In this document: piece after piece, positions 33,892 through 44,500 of the stretch | How positions within the stretch are numbered: the stretch's first letter is position 1 | Layout: every line of letters starts with the position of its first letter | Source: Polyangium sp. 15x6 | GTDB lineage: Bacteria > Myxococcota_A > Polyangia > Polyangiales > Polyangiaceae | NCBI RefSeq assembly: GCF_029960785.1 | Contig: NZ_JASBQE010000002.1 | Location: 186,001 to 250,000, forward strand | Length of the DNA stretch: 64,000 bases | Direction: 5' to 3' | Notes under the pieces: generated by a model | Database searches by the model: none | What the model saw: the letters and a program-made list of their open reading frames with translations, nothing else | What the model was told of the DNA's origin: nothing | Program-made: the position numbers and the translations under genes

Positions 33892-36354
33892 GTGAGGAGA
33901 GCCTCTGCCGTTCCTATGGCGTTGGTCTGGTTGTGCGCCGGCGCGTACGCGTGCTCCGAGGTCGACGTGGAGCCTCCCACGTCGTCCTCCACCAGCTCGA
34001 ACTCGTCCGCCAGTGGAAGCAGCAGCAGCGGCGCCGGTGGCAGCGGCGGCAGTGGCGGCGCGCCATGCATCCCCGTCGACGATCACGACCCGTGCACCGA
34101 TGACCTCTGCGATATGGGCGGCCCCGTGCACCAGCCGAAGGCCGACGGCACCGCGTGCGTCATCGCCGGCGGCTGTATCGTCGGCGGCACCTGCCAGGCG
34201 GGTACCTGCATCGGAGGCAGCCCGATCACCTGCGACATGGGCCAAACGTGCGTCGCCGGCGCCTGCGTCGGTCCCCTGTGCGCCGGGACGATCGGGCTCC
34301 CAGGCATACCCTACATCCCGGTGGGCGACATGCCATCGGCCATTGCATCGGCAGATCTCGATGGCGACGGGCGATTGGACCTCATCGTCGCGAACGAGCT
34401 CGACGGTACCGTGAGCGTGCTCGAAAACATCGGGAACGGCAAATTCGCCCCTCCCGTCGACCTCCCGAGCGGCCCGAGCCCCTCCGCGGTCGTCGCGGCC
34501 GATCTGGACGGCGACGGCAAACTCGACCTCGCCGTCGCGAACCGCGACGGCAACACCGTGAGCGTGCTCGAAAACCTCGGGGGCGGCGCCTTCGCCCCGC
34601 CGCTCACGCACGCCGCGGGCCTGAGTCCGAGCGGGGTCGCCGTGGCGGACCTCGACGACGACGGCATGCCCGATCTCGCCGTCTCGAACAGCGACAGCAG
34701 CAGCGTGGGTGTCCTCTTGAATCTGGGCGGCGGCGCCTTCGCGCCCATGATGGCGTACAGCGTGATGGGGTACCCGAGCTCGGTCGCGGTCGCAGATCTC
34801 GACAGCGACGGCAAACCCGATCTCGCCGTCGCGTCGCGCTACGTCCTCGCGGGCGGCAACGTGAGCGTGCTCCGCAACCAGGGCGGCGGCTCTTTCGGCG
34901 CGGCGGTCGAGCAATACACGGGCGTCGGGCCTACGTCGGTCGTCGCCGCGGACCTCGACGACGACGGCCGGCTCGACCTCGCCATCGGCAATGCCGACAC
35001 CGGCTGGAGCAGCAACCTGAGCGTGCTCGAGAACGAGGGCAACGGCACCTTCGCCTCGCCGACCGTGTACCCCACGCTCGATTTTGTCCACGAGGTGGCA
35101 GCGGCAGACCTCGACGGCGACGGGAAGATCGATCTCGCCGCTGCGATCGGAGACGCCAGCGCGGGCGTGTTCATGAACCAGGGCAACGGCACCTTCGCCG
35201 CACCCGTCCGCTACGGCACGGGCAGGGTCCCGGAAGCGGTCGCGGTCGGGGACCTCGACGGCGACGGCAAGCCTGATCTCGCCGTCGCGAGCGCCCTGAG
35301 CGACAGCGTGAGCGTGCTGCGGAACCAGGGAGGCGGTGTGTTCGGCCGGCGGTACCCCGTGGGCAACCTCCCCACCGCGATCGCGGTGGCGGATCTGAAC
35401 GGCGATGCCCTGCCCGATCTCGCCGTCACGCGCGACACCGGCAGCGGCGTCGGCGTCCTGTTTCATCAGGCCGACGGGAGTTACGCCGAGCCCGTCGATT
35501 ACGCCACGATCGAAAAGCCCCACGCCATCGTCGCCGCGGACCTGAACGACGACGGCGCGCCCGATCTCGCTGTCGGGAGCTACGGCGCCGGCGGCGTCGA
35601 CGTGCTGCTGAACGACGGGAATGGCGCCCTTGTGCCCCCGATCAACCACCCGGTGGGCGAGGGTGTGAGGTCAATCGTCGCCGCGGACCTCGACGGCGAC
35701 GGCAAACGCGATCTCGTCGTCGCCACCCAGTTCAGCAAGAAGGTGAGCGTGCTCCTCAACCAGGGGAACGGCGCCTTCGCCGCTGCCGTCGACCACGACA
35801 CGGGCATGGTCCCGGTCTCGGTCGCGGCGGCGGACGTGAGCGGCGACGGCAAACCCGATCTCGCGGTCGCGAATGCGGTCGGCGACGTGAGCGTGTTCTT
35901 CAACCGGGGCGACGGCACGTTCCACCCCCCTGTCCACCACGCCGCGGGAGGGGACCCGGTCTCGGTGGTCCTCGCGGATCTGAATGGCGACGGCAAGCTC
36001 GATCTCGCGGTCTTGAACTACAGCGTGGCCATCGCGAGCGTGCACTTCAACGAGGGGAACGGATCCTTCGCACCCGCCGCCGAATACGCGACGGACGTGA
36101 CCGCGCACTCGCTCGCCGCAGCCGACCTGAATGGCGACGGCATGCCCGAGCTGCTCTATACCCACGGCGAAGGCGTCGGCGTGCTCGTCAACGATGGCAG
36201 CGGTGGCTTCGCCCCTCCCGTCACGTACGGCGCAGGCATCACGCCCGGCGCTCTCGAGGTCGCGGACATGAACGACGATGGTAAGCCGGACGTCGTCGTT
36301 CTCAATGCCCACAGCGACGACGTGAGCGTGCTTCTCGGCGCCTGCATCCCGTGA
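33892..36354 (+). CDS. FG-GAP/VCBS-repeat lipoprotein
   Basis: This 820-residue protein starts at GTG, six bases after GGAGG. The signal ends in the lipobox AGAYAC and is followed by a Ser/Gly linker. A Cys-rich module (DDHDPCTDDLCDMGGPVHQP, then TACVIAGG, TCDMGQTCVAGACV) precedes fourteen FG-GAP/VCBS units of about 48 residues. Each carries a calcium-binding motif like ADLDGDGKLDLAVAN followed by VSVLLNQGNGAFAPP. Such repeats build integrin-like beta-propellers on the outer surface. It is the last of a run of plus-strand surface genes, and a palindromic repeat follows. Ligand unknown. Confidence 0.9.
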   Translation: MRRASAVPMALVWLCAGAYACSEVDVEPPTSSSTSSNSSASGSSSSGAGGSGGSGGAPCIPVDDHDPCTDDLCDMGGPVHQPKADGTACVIAGGCIVGGTCQAGTCIGGSPITCDMGQTCVAGACVGPLCAGTIGLPGIPYIPVGDMPSAIASADLDGDGRLDLIVANELDGTVSVLENIGNGKFAPPVDLPSGPSPSAVVAADLDGDGKLDLAVANRDGNTVSVLENLGGGAFAPPLTHAAGLSPSGVAVADLDDDGMPDLAVSNSDSSSVGVLLNLGGGAFAPMMAYSVMGYPSSVAVADLDSDGKPDLAVASRYVLAGGNVSVLRNQGGGSFGAAVEQYTGVGPTSVVAADLDDDGRLDLAIGNADTGWSSNLSVLENEGNGTFASPTVYPTLDFVHEVAAADLDGDGKIDLAAAIGDASAGVFMNQGNGTFAAPVRYGTGRVPEAVAVGDLDGDGKPDLAVASALSDSVSVLRNQGGGVFGRRYPVGNLPTAIAVADLNGDALPDLAVTRDTGSGVGVLFHQADGSYAEPVDYATIEKPHAIVAADLNDDGAPDLAVGSYGAGGVDVLLNDGNGALVPPINHPVGEGVRSIVAADLDGDGKRDLVVATQFSKKVSVLLNQGNGAFAAAVDHDTGMVPVSVAAADVSGDGKPDLAVANAVGDVSVFFNRGDGTFHPPVHHAAGGDPVSVVLADLNGDGKLDLAVLNYSVAIASVHFNEGNGSFAPAAEYATDVTAHSLAAADLNGDGMPELLYTHGEGVGVLVNDGSGGFAPPVTYGAGITPGALEVADMNDDGKPDVVVLNAHSDDVSVLLGACIP

Positions 36355-36390
36355 ACGATCCTCAGCTGAGCACGGGTCTCATGTCGAAGC

Positions 36391-36702
36391 CGCTGCGCTG
36401 GGGCGTTGCCCCAGGCCCCACCAGGGGTTGTCCACCCCTGGACCCGGACCAGCGCAAGCGCTGGACCCGGGGTCGATGAACTGCGCGATGCGCAGTTCAT
36501 CGAACGGGACGAGGTGAGACCGGCGAGCGCCCCTGCCCATCAAGACAGCCGCACTGACCTTTCGATAGGCAACGCGGTCCCACCGGTCCGTTGGAAGAAC
36601 TGCGCGGAGCGCAGTTCTTCCACCCTCGGTCCAGGCCGTGCCTGGTCCGGGTCGAGGGGCGGATAGCCCCCGCGGGGTCCGGGGCAGAGCCCCGGCGAGC
36701 GC
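36391..36702. repeat. Long palindromic intergenic element, copy B
   Basis: About 312 bp with the same organisation as copy A: outer hairpin GGGGCGTTGCCCC on the left and GGGGCAGAGCCCC on the right, then CCAGCGCAAGCGCTGG and GATGAACTGCGC...GCGCAGTTCATC. A right arm, GAAGAACTGCGC...GCGCAGTTCTTC, is followed by CTGGTCCGGGTCGAGGGG, the near-complement of the left arm. It sits between the convergent FG-GAP and HEAT genes and fills the 352-bp gap. Confidence 0.85.
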
Positions 36703-36706
36703 GCGG

Positions 36707-38008
36707 TCAGCGGTATGGCCCCCGCTGCTTGATTTCCATCGCGGCCACTGCCTCGGCCATGCACTCGCGGACGTGGGCGTCACGCGCGCCGTGGGCGAGG
36801 CGTCTCAGTGCAGGCAGCGCCGCCGCCGCCCCGTGCTGCTGGAGCGCCAGTGCGGCTGCGCATTGCACGTTGGGATCTGCGTCGTCGAGTGCGGCGATCA
36901 GCGCGTCGAGGGTCGCCTGGCCGAGAGGGGTGAGCTTGCCCAGCGCTTCCGCGGCCTGCCAGCGGGCGCGACCATTTCGGCGATCGCCGAGTTCGTCGAG
37001 CAGCACCGCGACCACCTCGCGCGAGCCGATGCCGAGATCGCCGAGCGCCAGAATGGCCATCGGGAAGACGAAATCGTACGGGGCGCGTCGCTTCTGGCGC
37101 TGGCGGATCGTCTTCATGAGCACCGGCAAGGCCGCTGGATCGCCGATCTTGCCCAGCGCCCAAATGGCGGCCTCGGTGCGCTTCTCCGCCTCCGTGAAAG
37201 CGTCGGCTTCGGTCACGGCTTCGATCAGCGCCGGCACCGCCGCCTCGGCGCCCTGACCGACGCGGCCCAGCGCGCGAGCAACGGAGCTGAACGGGTACGC
37301 TTCGGCGGCCTCGCAACGTTGCAGCAATGCGAGCAACACCGGCACGGCGGGCGCGGCATCGGGGCCGAACGGCTCGAGCGCGTGGAGGACGGCATAGATC
37401 CTATCGCTGCGGACATCGTGCCGTGCGAGGTGCGTGGCGAGCACCGGCACGACGCGGTCTGGCCATGCGCCGAGTATCCCGAGGGCGTTGACAGCCGCGA
37501 GCTGCGACGCCGTGTCGTGCGGGGGCCGATCCTTGGCGCGTCGGATGAGGAGGCGCACGTAACGCACTGCGCGCGCGGTATCGATCGCGTGCAGGGCCCA
37601 AAGCGCGCGGGCCGCGAGCATCCCGTCGGGAGCGACGGCCGCCCGGCGGAGCGCTGGCACGGCGGCCGACGCCGCGGGGCCGATCTTTCCCAGTGCATCG
37701 GCGGCGTAGACGCGCACTGCGGTGTGGTCCAGCAAATCGACCAGCACGGGGACGATCCGGTCGGCGTCCGAACCCCAGTCGCGCAGCGCTTCGACCACGG
37801 TCGCCAGCCGCTCGTCGTTTGCGTGAGGCCCGCGCGCATATTGGGCTGCCGCCCCCAGCAGCACGGAGAGCCCGTCCGGGCACGCACGCAACCCGTTCAC
37901 CAGCGTGACCACCGGCGAAATCAGGATGTCGTCATCGGGTCTGATATCCTCGAGGAACGCGAGCCATTTCTGTGCGCACGGAGAGGGCGGCGGTTCGAGC
38001 GTGAGCAC
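36707..38008 (-). CDS. HEAT-repeat protein
   Basis: This 433-residue protein is built almost entirely of HEAT-type helical pairs (VRVYAADALGKIGPAASAA, VPALIEAVTEADAFTEAEKR, RARWQAAEALGKLTPLG), at least eight repeats, forming a curved scaffold for protein-protein contact. It has no signal peptide or membrane segment, so it should be cytosolic. The start is taken as the GTG at 38006-38008, with little ribosome-site support; a later start is possible. Its C-terminus nearly touches palindromic element B. Function unknown. Confidence 0.8.
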   Translation of the reverse strand: MLTLEPPPSPCAQKWLAFLEDIRPDDDILISPVVTLVNGLRACPDGLSVLLGAAAQYARGPHANDERLATVVEALRDWGSDADRIVPVLVDLLDHTAVRVYAADALGKIGPAASAAVPALRRAAVAPDGMLAARALWALHAIDTARAVRYVRLLIRRAKDRPPHDTASQLAAVNALGILGAWPDRVVPVLATHLARHDVRSDRIYAVLHALEPFGPDAAPAVPVLLALLQRCEAAEAYPFSSVARALGRVGQGAEAAVPALIEAVTEADAFTEAEKRTEAAIWALGKIGDPAALPVLMKTIRQRQKRRAPYDFVFPMAILALGDLGIGSREVVAVLLDELGDRRNGRARWQAAEALGKLTPLGQATLDALIAALDDADPNVQCAAALALQQHGAAAALPALRRLAHGARDAHVRECMAEAVAAMEIKQRGPYR

Positions 38009-38106
38009 CGGGGTGATCGTACGACGGTTCTATCTTCGTGACCACGAGTACCGCACACCGCGACGATGGCTTCGAGTAGGTCGAGGGCCGTTGCACAGGG
38101 TCGTGA

Positions 38107-38404
38107 CCCGCGTGGACGCGACCGGAAGGCGCGCTAACACGACCTCGGAGGCGCGCCCACGCGATTCGGAGAGGCATCGACACGACAAAAAGTCGCGTGC
38201 ACACGACCTCGGAGGCGCCTGCACGCGACCTGGAGACCTGTCCACACGACAAAAGGTCGCCTGCACACGCTCCAAAGGCGTGAGCTAACAAACGGGAGGC
38301 CCGTGGACGCGACCCGAAGGCGTGTCGACGCGACAAAAAGTCGTGTGCACACGACCCCGAAGGTGTGCGCGAGCAACCCAAAGGCGCGTGCGCACAACCC
38401 GGAG
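38107..38404. repeat. Degenerate ~21-bp tandem repeat upstream of the Roco gene
   Basis: About fourteen imperfect units of 20-22 bp, of the form GAC(A/C)... followed by a GGCGCGT-like part and CACAC (for example GACAAAAAGTCGCGTGCACAC, here given in parts GACAAAAAGTCG + CGTGCACAC). GACAAAA(A/G)GTCG recurs three times and is itself a palindrome. The array fills most of the 451-bp gap between the HEAT gene and the Roco gene. Open frames crossing it are by-products of the repeat. It may be a regulatory region or a neutral minisatellite. Confidence 0.7.
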
Positions 38405-38459
38405 CTTCCTTGATGGGACGTGTTCCGGTACGGTCGGGCTGGATCGGGAGAGGGTGACG

Positions 38460-41381
38460 ATGGGGAGCAAGGGGTTCGAGATGGCGCGGATACTATGCCG
38501 CCGGGCAGCGGAGAGCGGGCGGGACAGCCTCGAGCTGCGTCACCTGGAGCTGACCGAACTGCCCTCGGAGATCCTCGGGTGCTCGTCTCTTCGCTTCCTG
38601 GCCCTGTCCGACAACAGACTGACCACGTTTCCCCCAGAGATCTATTCCCTCGTCGGACTGGAACGCCTCGATCTGAGCAACAACCCCCTCCGCGAGCTCC
38701 CCGATGCGATCACGGCGTTGCAGAACCTGCTGCGGCTCAACATCGAGTACACGTGCATCTCGACCCTCCCCCAATCCCTGCGAGACCTTCGCCGGCTCAC
38801 GACTCTCCGGGTCGGCAGTGGTATGCTGCAAGATCTGTCAGTCGTGCAGAAGCTGGAACAGTTGCGGGTGTTCGGGTGCCTGGGACTCGCGACGGGCGCC
38901 ACGTTGCCCGATCTGCAAGCCTTGGAATCCCTCGAAGATCTATCTCTGAATGACGTCGAATTGGCAAGGATTCCGCCGTGGGTGTTCCGGCTCCAGCGTC
39001 TCATCGCCCTCCGGCTCACTCGCAACGACTTGCGCGTGGTGCCCCCGGCCATCGCGGCCCTCGTAAACCTGAGGGAACTGGAGCTACAACGTAACGATCT
39101 CGACGATCTCCCCGTGGAAATCGGATCACTTCCGAGCTTGGCGGAGATGCGCGTCGACGGCTGCCCCCTCTCCCGCCTCCCCCCGGAGATCGTGACGCAG
39201 GGCTCGAACGCCATCCTTGCCTACCTGCGCGATCAGGCTCGAAGCGGCACCCGCCAATGGATCTCCAAGCTCCTCGTCGTCGGCCAGGGCGGCGTCGGAA
39301 AGACCTCCCTCCTGCGCGCCCTCCGTGACGAGATCTTCGACCCGAACGAATTGACGACCCACGGCATCGCCGTACGCCCGCTGAAGATCGTGCACCCGAC
39401 CGAGGACGGCGTGACCATGGATCTTTCCGCGTGGGATTTCGGCGGCCAGGAGATCTACCACGCCACGCACCAGTTCTTTCTCACCAATCGCTCCCTCTTC
39501 CTCCTCGTCTGGAACGCCCGCCACGGCCACGAGCAGGGCCGGCTCTATTACTGGCTCGATACGATTCACGCCCGCGCCCCCGAGTCTCCCATTCTCATCA
39601 TCGCCACCCACATCGACGAGCGCTCCGCCGATCTGCCCCTCGCCGACATCCGCAAGCGATACCCGCAGATCGTCAGCCATCACGTCGTCAGCAACAAGAC
39701 AGCCGATGGCATCGAAGACCTGCGTGAAGCCATCCGCGCCGAGGCGGCCAAGCTCCCCTTGATGGGCGAACGCTGGCCGAAGACGTGGCTCGACGCGGCG
39801 AACGCCATCCGCGCCCGCGCAAAGACGGAGACCCACATCACCCCGCAAAAACTCTGGGCGACGATGAAGCAGAGCGGCGTGGCCGACGACCGCCACAAAA
39901 TCCTCGCCACCTGGCTGCACGAGCTCGGCGACATCCTTTTCTTTCAGGACAAGCGCGAGCTCGACGACATCGTCCTGCTCGATCCCCAGTGGGCCACGAA
40001 GGCCATCAGCCGCGTCCTCGAATGCGAAGAGGTCATCGAGCATCGCGGCGTCTTCACCCGCGCGCAGATGAACGAGATCTGGTCCGACGTCGATTCGTAT
40101 CTGCGGACTCATCTCCTTCGCCTGATGGAGGAGTTCGACCTCTCCTACCGGACGATGGACGACAACGACGTCAGCATCGTCGTCGAGCGCCTCTCCCACG
40201 ACGCGCCGGCCGACTTGCTGCCCCGCTTCGACGCCCTCCGCGAGCAGCGCGAGATCAGGATGCTCTTCCAGCTCGACGGGAGCTTGCCGGCTGGGATCCC
40301 AACCTGGTTCATCGCGCGGGAGCACCGGTTCACCACGCGCACCCATTATCGCCACGGCGCGCTCTTCACGGACGACACGAAGCAGCACCTCGCCTTGATC
40401 CAGGCGTTCCCCGAGCAACGTAATCTCCTGCTCACCGTCCGGGGGCCGCGCCCGGACGCGTTTTTCACGTTGCTGCGCGACGGCCTGGAGTTCACGCTGG
40501 CGCGTTTCCGGGGCCTTAAGATCGAGCGATTCATCCCCTGCCCCGGGCACGATGGATTGCCCTGCACCCACGAGTTCAAGTTCGAGCAACTCCAGAAAGC
40601 CCTCGAAAAGAAACGCTCGCACATTCAATGCCCCGTGGCCTTTGGGGGCGACGTCGAAAGCCCGGACGTGGACATCCGCGAGATGCTCTTCGGCCTGACC
40701 GCCTCGACGGTCGACGACGTACAACGCAAGCTGGAGGTGATCAGCGCAAAGCAGGACGAGCACCTGATACACATCCGCGCCCTGACCGAGATCGTCCAAC
40801 GCGAATTCCTTCGGGTATTCCAGGCCATGCAGCGCCACGAGGAGACGCATTGCCCCTCGCTCTTCGTGCTCCGGCCCGATCAGGGCGAGGCCTGGAAGCA
40901 AAGACTCCTCGGGCAGACCGTGGAGTTGCACCTCGTCTGCGAGGCGCCCGGGGAAGCGCACCTGACGGATGATACCGGGCGATACAAGACGCAGTTCTCG
41001 CCGACGTGGCTCGGGACCATCGCGCCTCACGTCGAGAAGGTGAGCTCGGTCCTGAAATACGCGGCACCGCTCATCGGTGCAGCCGCTGGATTCGCCCCTG
41101 AGCCCTACCAGAAGATGTTCGCGAACGACATCAAGCTCATGCAGGAGCTCGTGAAGAAGCTCCCGGAGATCGAGGGCGAGGAAGACGACTCCCTCTCGCT
41201 CCGCGATCGCCACGGGGAAGAGAGCCTGGAGCGGGCCTCTGGCGCGACCCTCCGGATCGTGCGCAGCCTGCTCGACGAGCTGGATCCACGGAAAGCCTGG
41301 GGCGGCCTGCGCAAGATCCTCACCCCCGAGGGCCATTACCTCTGGCTTTGCGACAAGCACGCGGCCGCGTATCGGGTCTGA
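38460..41381 (+). CDS. Roco protein: leucine-rich repeats, Roc GTPase, COR domain
   Basis: This 973-residue protein starts at an ATG after GGGAGAGGG; a longer in-frame start would lie in the tandem repeat. Residues 25-245 hold about nine leucine-rich repeats (LERLDLSNNPLRELPDAI). The Roc GTPase (about 265-430) has P-loop GQGGVGKT at 275-282, switch-II DFGGQE at 326-331 and THID at 383-386. The COR dimerisation domain follows (about 440-650), then a variable C-terminus of some 300 residues that may be an effector or regulatory part. Bacterial Roco proteins are GTP-driven dimer switches, and some act as sensors. It lies 128 bp before the kinase gene, same strand. Confidence 0.92.
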   Translation: MGSKGFEMARILCRRAAESGRDSLELRHLELTELPSEILGCSSLRFLALSDNRLTTFPPEIYSLVGLERLDLSNNPLRELPDAITALQNLLRLNIEYTCISTLPQSLRDLRRLTTLRVGSGMLQDLSVVQKLEQLRVFGCLGLATGATLPDLQALESLEDLSLNDVELARIPPWVFRLQRLIALRLTRNDLRVVPPAIAALVNLRELELQRNDLDDLPVEIGSLPSLAEMRVDGCPLSRLPPEIVTQGSNAILAYLRDQARSGTRQWISKLLVVGQGGVGKTSLLRALRDEIFDPNELTTHGIAVRPLKIVHPTEDGVTMDLSAWDFGGQEIYHATHQFFLTNRSLFLLVWNARHGHEQGRLYYWLDTIHARAPESPILIIATHIDERSADLPLADIRKRYPQIVSHHVVSNKTADGIEDLREAIRAEAAKLPLMGERWPKTWLDAANAIRARAKTETHITPQKLWATMKQSGVADDRHKILATWLHELGDILFFQDKRELDDIVLLDPQWATKAISRVLECEEVIEHRGVFTRAQMNEIWSDVDSYLRTHLLRLMEEFDLSYRTMDDNDVSIVVERLSHDAPADLLPRFDALREQREIRMLFQLDGSLPAGIPTWFIAREHRFTTRTHYRHGALFTDDTKQHLALIQAFPEQRNLLLTVRGPRPDAFFTLLRDGLEFTLARFRGLKIERFIPCPGHDGLPCTHEFKFEQLQKALEKKRSHIQCPVAFGGDVESPDVDIREMLFGLTASTVDDVQRKLEVISAKQDEHLIHIRALTEIVQREFLRVFQAMQRHEETHCPSLFVLRPDQGEAWKQRLLGQTVELHLVCEAPGEAHLTDDTGRYKTQFSPTWLGTIAPHVEKVSSVLKYAAPLIGAAAGFAPEPYQKMFANDIKLMQELVKKLPEIEGEEDDSLSLRDRHGEESLERASGATLRIVRSLLDELDPRKAWGGLRKILTPEGHYLWLCDKHAAAYRV

Positions 41382-41509
41382 TACCGTCGCCCAAATCGAC
41401 GCGTGGGGACGGACGAACGCCGCGGAAGACCGCGGCTCGGACCATCGACACGTCCTCTGCGCGTCCAGTACGCTGCATCGCGCGTAGGTACGGTGGGAGG
41501 GGTCCCAGG

Positions 41510-44500
41510 ATGCGTATCCTGTCGGCGGGGGAGCTTGTCGCCGGACGGTTCGAGGTCGAGCGCCTCGTCGCGCGGGGCGGAATGGGCACCGTCTACCGGG
41601 CGATCGACCGCTCGGAGGGCGCGGAGGTGGCGCTCAAGCTGATTGCGCTGCCGACGGACGACAAGGACACGCTGTCGCGCTTCGAGCGCGAAGCGGCGAT
41701 GCTCGCGCGGGTGAAACACCCTCGCGTCGTGCGTTACGTGGCGCGCGGACGCTTCGACGCCGGGCACGCGTATCTCGTGATGCAATGGCTCGACGGCGAG
41801 GACCTGCACAGCGTCCTCCAGCGAGGTCCGCTCGCGACGGAGGACACGCTCGCCGTGCTCGCGTGCGCGGCGGAGGCGCTCGCGGCCGTGCACGCCGAGG
41901 GGATCGTGCACCGCGACGTGAAGCCCGCGAATCTGCTCCTGCGCGGCGGGGCGAGCGCGGACGTGGTGCTGCTCGATTTCGGCATCGCGCGGCCGCTCCG
42001 AGCGACGAAGCCGATCACGGTCACGGGCACGCTCGTGGGAACGCCGCAATACATGGCCCCCGAGCAGCTCGCCGACGGCGGGAGAATCGTGCCGGCGACG
42101 GACGTGTTTTCCCTCGGGTGCATCTTCTACGAATGCCTCACGGGGCGGCCCGCCTTCGACGCCGAGCACGTCGCGGGCGTGCTCGCGCGCATTCTTTACG
42201 ACGATCCCGCCCCGGTGCGCGCCGTGCGCCCCGCCATCCCGCAAGAATGGGAGGACCTTCTCCTTCGAATGCTGAGCCGGAACGCCGAGCGGCGTCCGCG
42301 AGATGGCGCGGCCCTGCGAACCCTCGTCTCCGCGTTGCCCGCGGTCACGGCGGAGGAACACCTGCCCGTATCGCTGCGCGGCCCCGCGGCGCCCTTGGAG
42401 GCGGGCGAGCAGACGCTCGTGACGCTCGTGCTCGTGACGTTCGGCCCTCCGGAGCGCGGCGATCCGGGCGAGGCTCCGGCGACGGAGGCGGGCCGCGTGG
42501 AGGCGGCGCGGCGGGCGCTGCCGCTCCTCCGGTTCGACCTGGAGGAGCTCGCGGAGGGCTCGATCCTCGCGTCCATCGCGTCACGCGGAATGGTCACGGA
42601 CCAGGCGCGCATCGCCGCGCGTGGCGCGCTCTCGCTGCGCGAGCTCTGGCCCGACGCGCGGATCGGCGTGGTGACGGGCCGCGCCTCGACGAGGCGGACG
42701 AGACGCATGGGCGAGGCCGTCGATCGAGCCATGAAGCTGCTCGAAGACCCGAGCCACGCGGCGGAGGAGGGCGTCTGGCTCGACACGGTCACGGCCGCGC
42801 TGCTCGATACACGATTCGTCACCCGGAACAAGGACCATGGGACGCTCTTGCTCGCGGAGCGCCGGGAAGAGGGCGCCGGGCGATTGCTGCTCGGCAAACC
42901 GACGCCGTGCGTGGGGCGCGAGGTCGAGCTGATGGAGCTCGAAGGTCTGCTCGGGCGGGCGATCGAGGACGGTGAGCCGCAGGGAATGCTCTTGCTCGGG
43001 CCGCCGGGGACGGGCAAATCGCGGCTCTTCGGCGAGCTCGCGCGCCGGATTCGCGCGGCGCACCCCGAGGTGTTGCTCCTCGTGGGCCATGGGGATCCGC
43101 TGACGGCGGGCTCGCCGTACGGGCTCTTGCGGGACGCATTGCGAAGATATGCGGGGCTCGACGCGATCGAGGATCCCGAGCGCGCGCGAGAGGTGGTGAT
43201 CGATCGGCTCTGCGCGCACGTGGAGGCGGGGCATCGGCGGCGCGTGGGCGAGTTCCTCGGCGAGCTCTGCGGCGTCCCCTTCCCTGCCGAGACGAGCGCG
43301 CCGCTGCTCGCCGCGCGAAACGACGCGCAGGTGATGGAGGAGCAGATCGGACGAGCCTTCCTCGCGTGGATGGCGTCCGCGTGCGCGGCGCGGCCCGTGA
43401 CGCTGGTCCTCGAGGATCTGCACTGGGGCGACGCGCTGACGGTGAAGCTCGTGCGGAGCATGCTGCGCAGTGACGGCGAGATGCCCCTGTTCGTGTTTTG
43501 CCTCGGCCGGCCCGAGACGCGCGAGCTCTTGCCGACGATGGCCACCTCGCGGATGCACCAGATGTCGCTGCGCCCGCTCGGACGGCGGGCGATCGAGCGG
43601 CTCGTCAAGAGCGTGCTCGGCGATGCCATCCGCCCCGAGACGGTCGAGCACATCGAAAAACTCTCCGAGGGCAATGCGTTGTTCCTGGAGGAGCTCATCC
43701 GGGCCGCGGCGGAAGGCAAGATGAGCGAGGCGCCGGAGACGGTCGTGGCCATGCTCCAGGCGCGTTTGTCGAAGCTGTCGTCGCCGGAGCGGCGGCTCCT
43801 GCGCGCGGCGAGCGTCGTGGGGGAGACGTTCTGGGTGGGCGCGGTACGTCGAATCGTCGCGGCGTGGGGGGCGCGCGACGACGTGGACGGGTGGCTCGCG
43901 CGGCTCGTGGAGGAGGAGCTCGTCGAGCGGCACAAGGAGAGCCGATTTCCACGGGAAATCCAGATGGGCTTCCGGCACGCGCTCGTGAAGGACGCGGCGT
44001 ACGGGCTCTTGACGGAGGCGGATCGGAAAGCCGCGCATCTCGCGGCGGGGGCGTGGCTCGAAGGCGCCGGCGAGGCCGATGCAATGGCGCTCGCGGGGCA
44101 CGCGGAGGAAGGCGGAGACCTCGCGCGGGCGGCGCGGTTTTACGCGAACGCGGCCGCGGAGTCGCTCGCGCGGAACGATCTCCGGGAGGCGGCACAACGC
44201 GCGGCGAAGGGGCTCGGATGCGGGGCGGAAGGCATTCTCCGCGGGGAGCTCCTCGCGGTCCTCGCCGTGGCGAGATTCGGCCTGGGGGTGTGGCCCGAAT
44301 CGACTTCACCCGGGCTCGAAGCGCTCTCGATCCTGCCGAAAGGGAGCACCTGGTGGTGCCGGACGGCGGAGCGGATGATCCACGCCTTGCCGCAGATGGG
44401 CGCCACCGAGCCTTTTTTCGAGCTCGCGGAGGACGTTTGTCGGGTCGAGCCTCTTCCCGACGCGCTCCCCGCATTCGTCTGCGCGACTGGCAATTTGCTC

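Noticed and set aside
33658-35649. Minus-strand open frame of 663 codons opposite the FG-GAP gene
   Set aside because: Mirror image of the FG-GAP repeats, with repetitive VEVRGDD-like sequence; no start or ribosome site.
38322-38459. 46-codon N-terminal extension of the Roco protein
   Set aside because: Encoded by the degenerate repeat; the ATG at 38460 has a good ribosome site.
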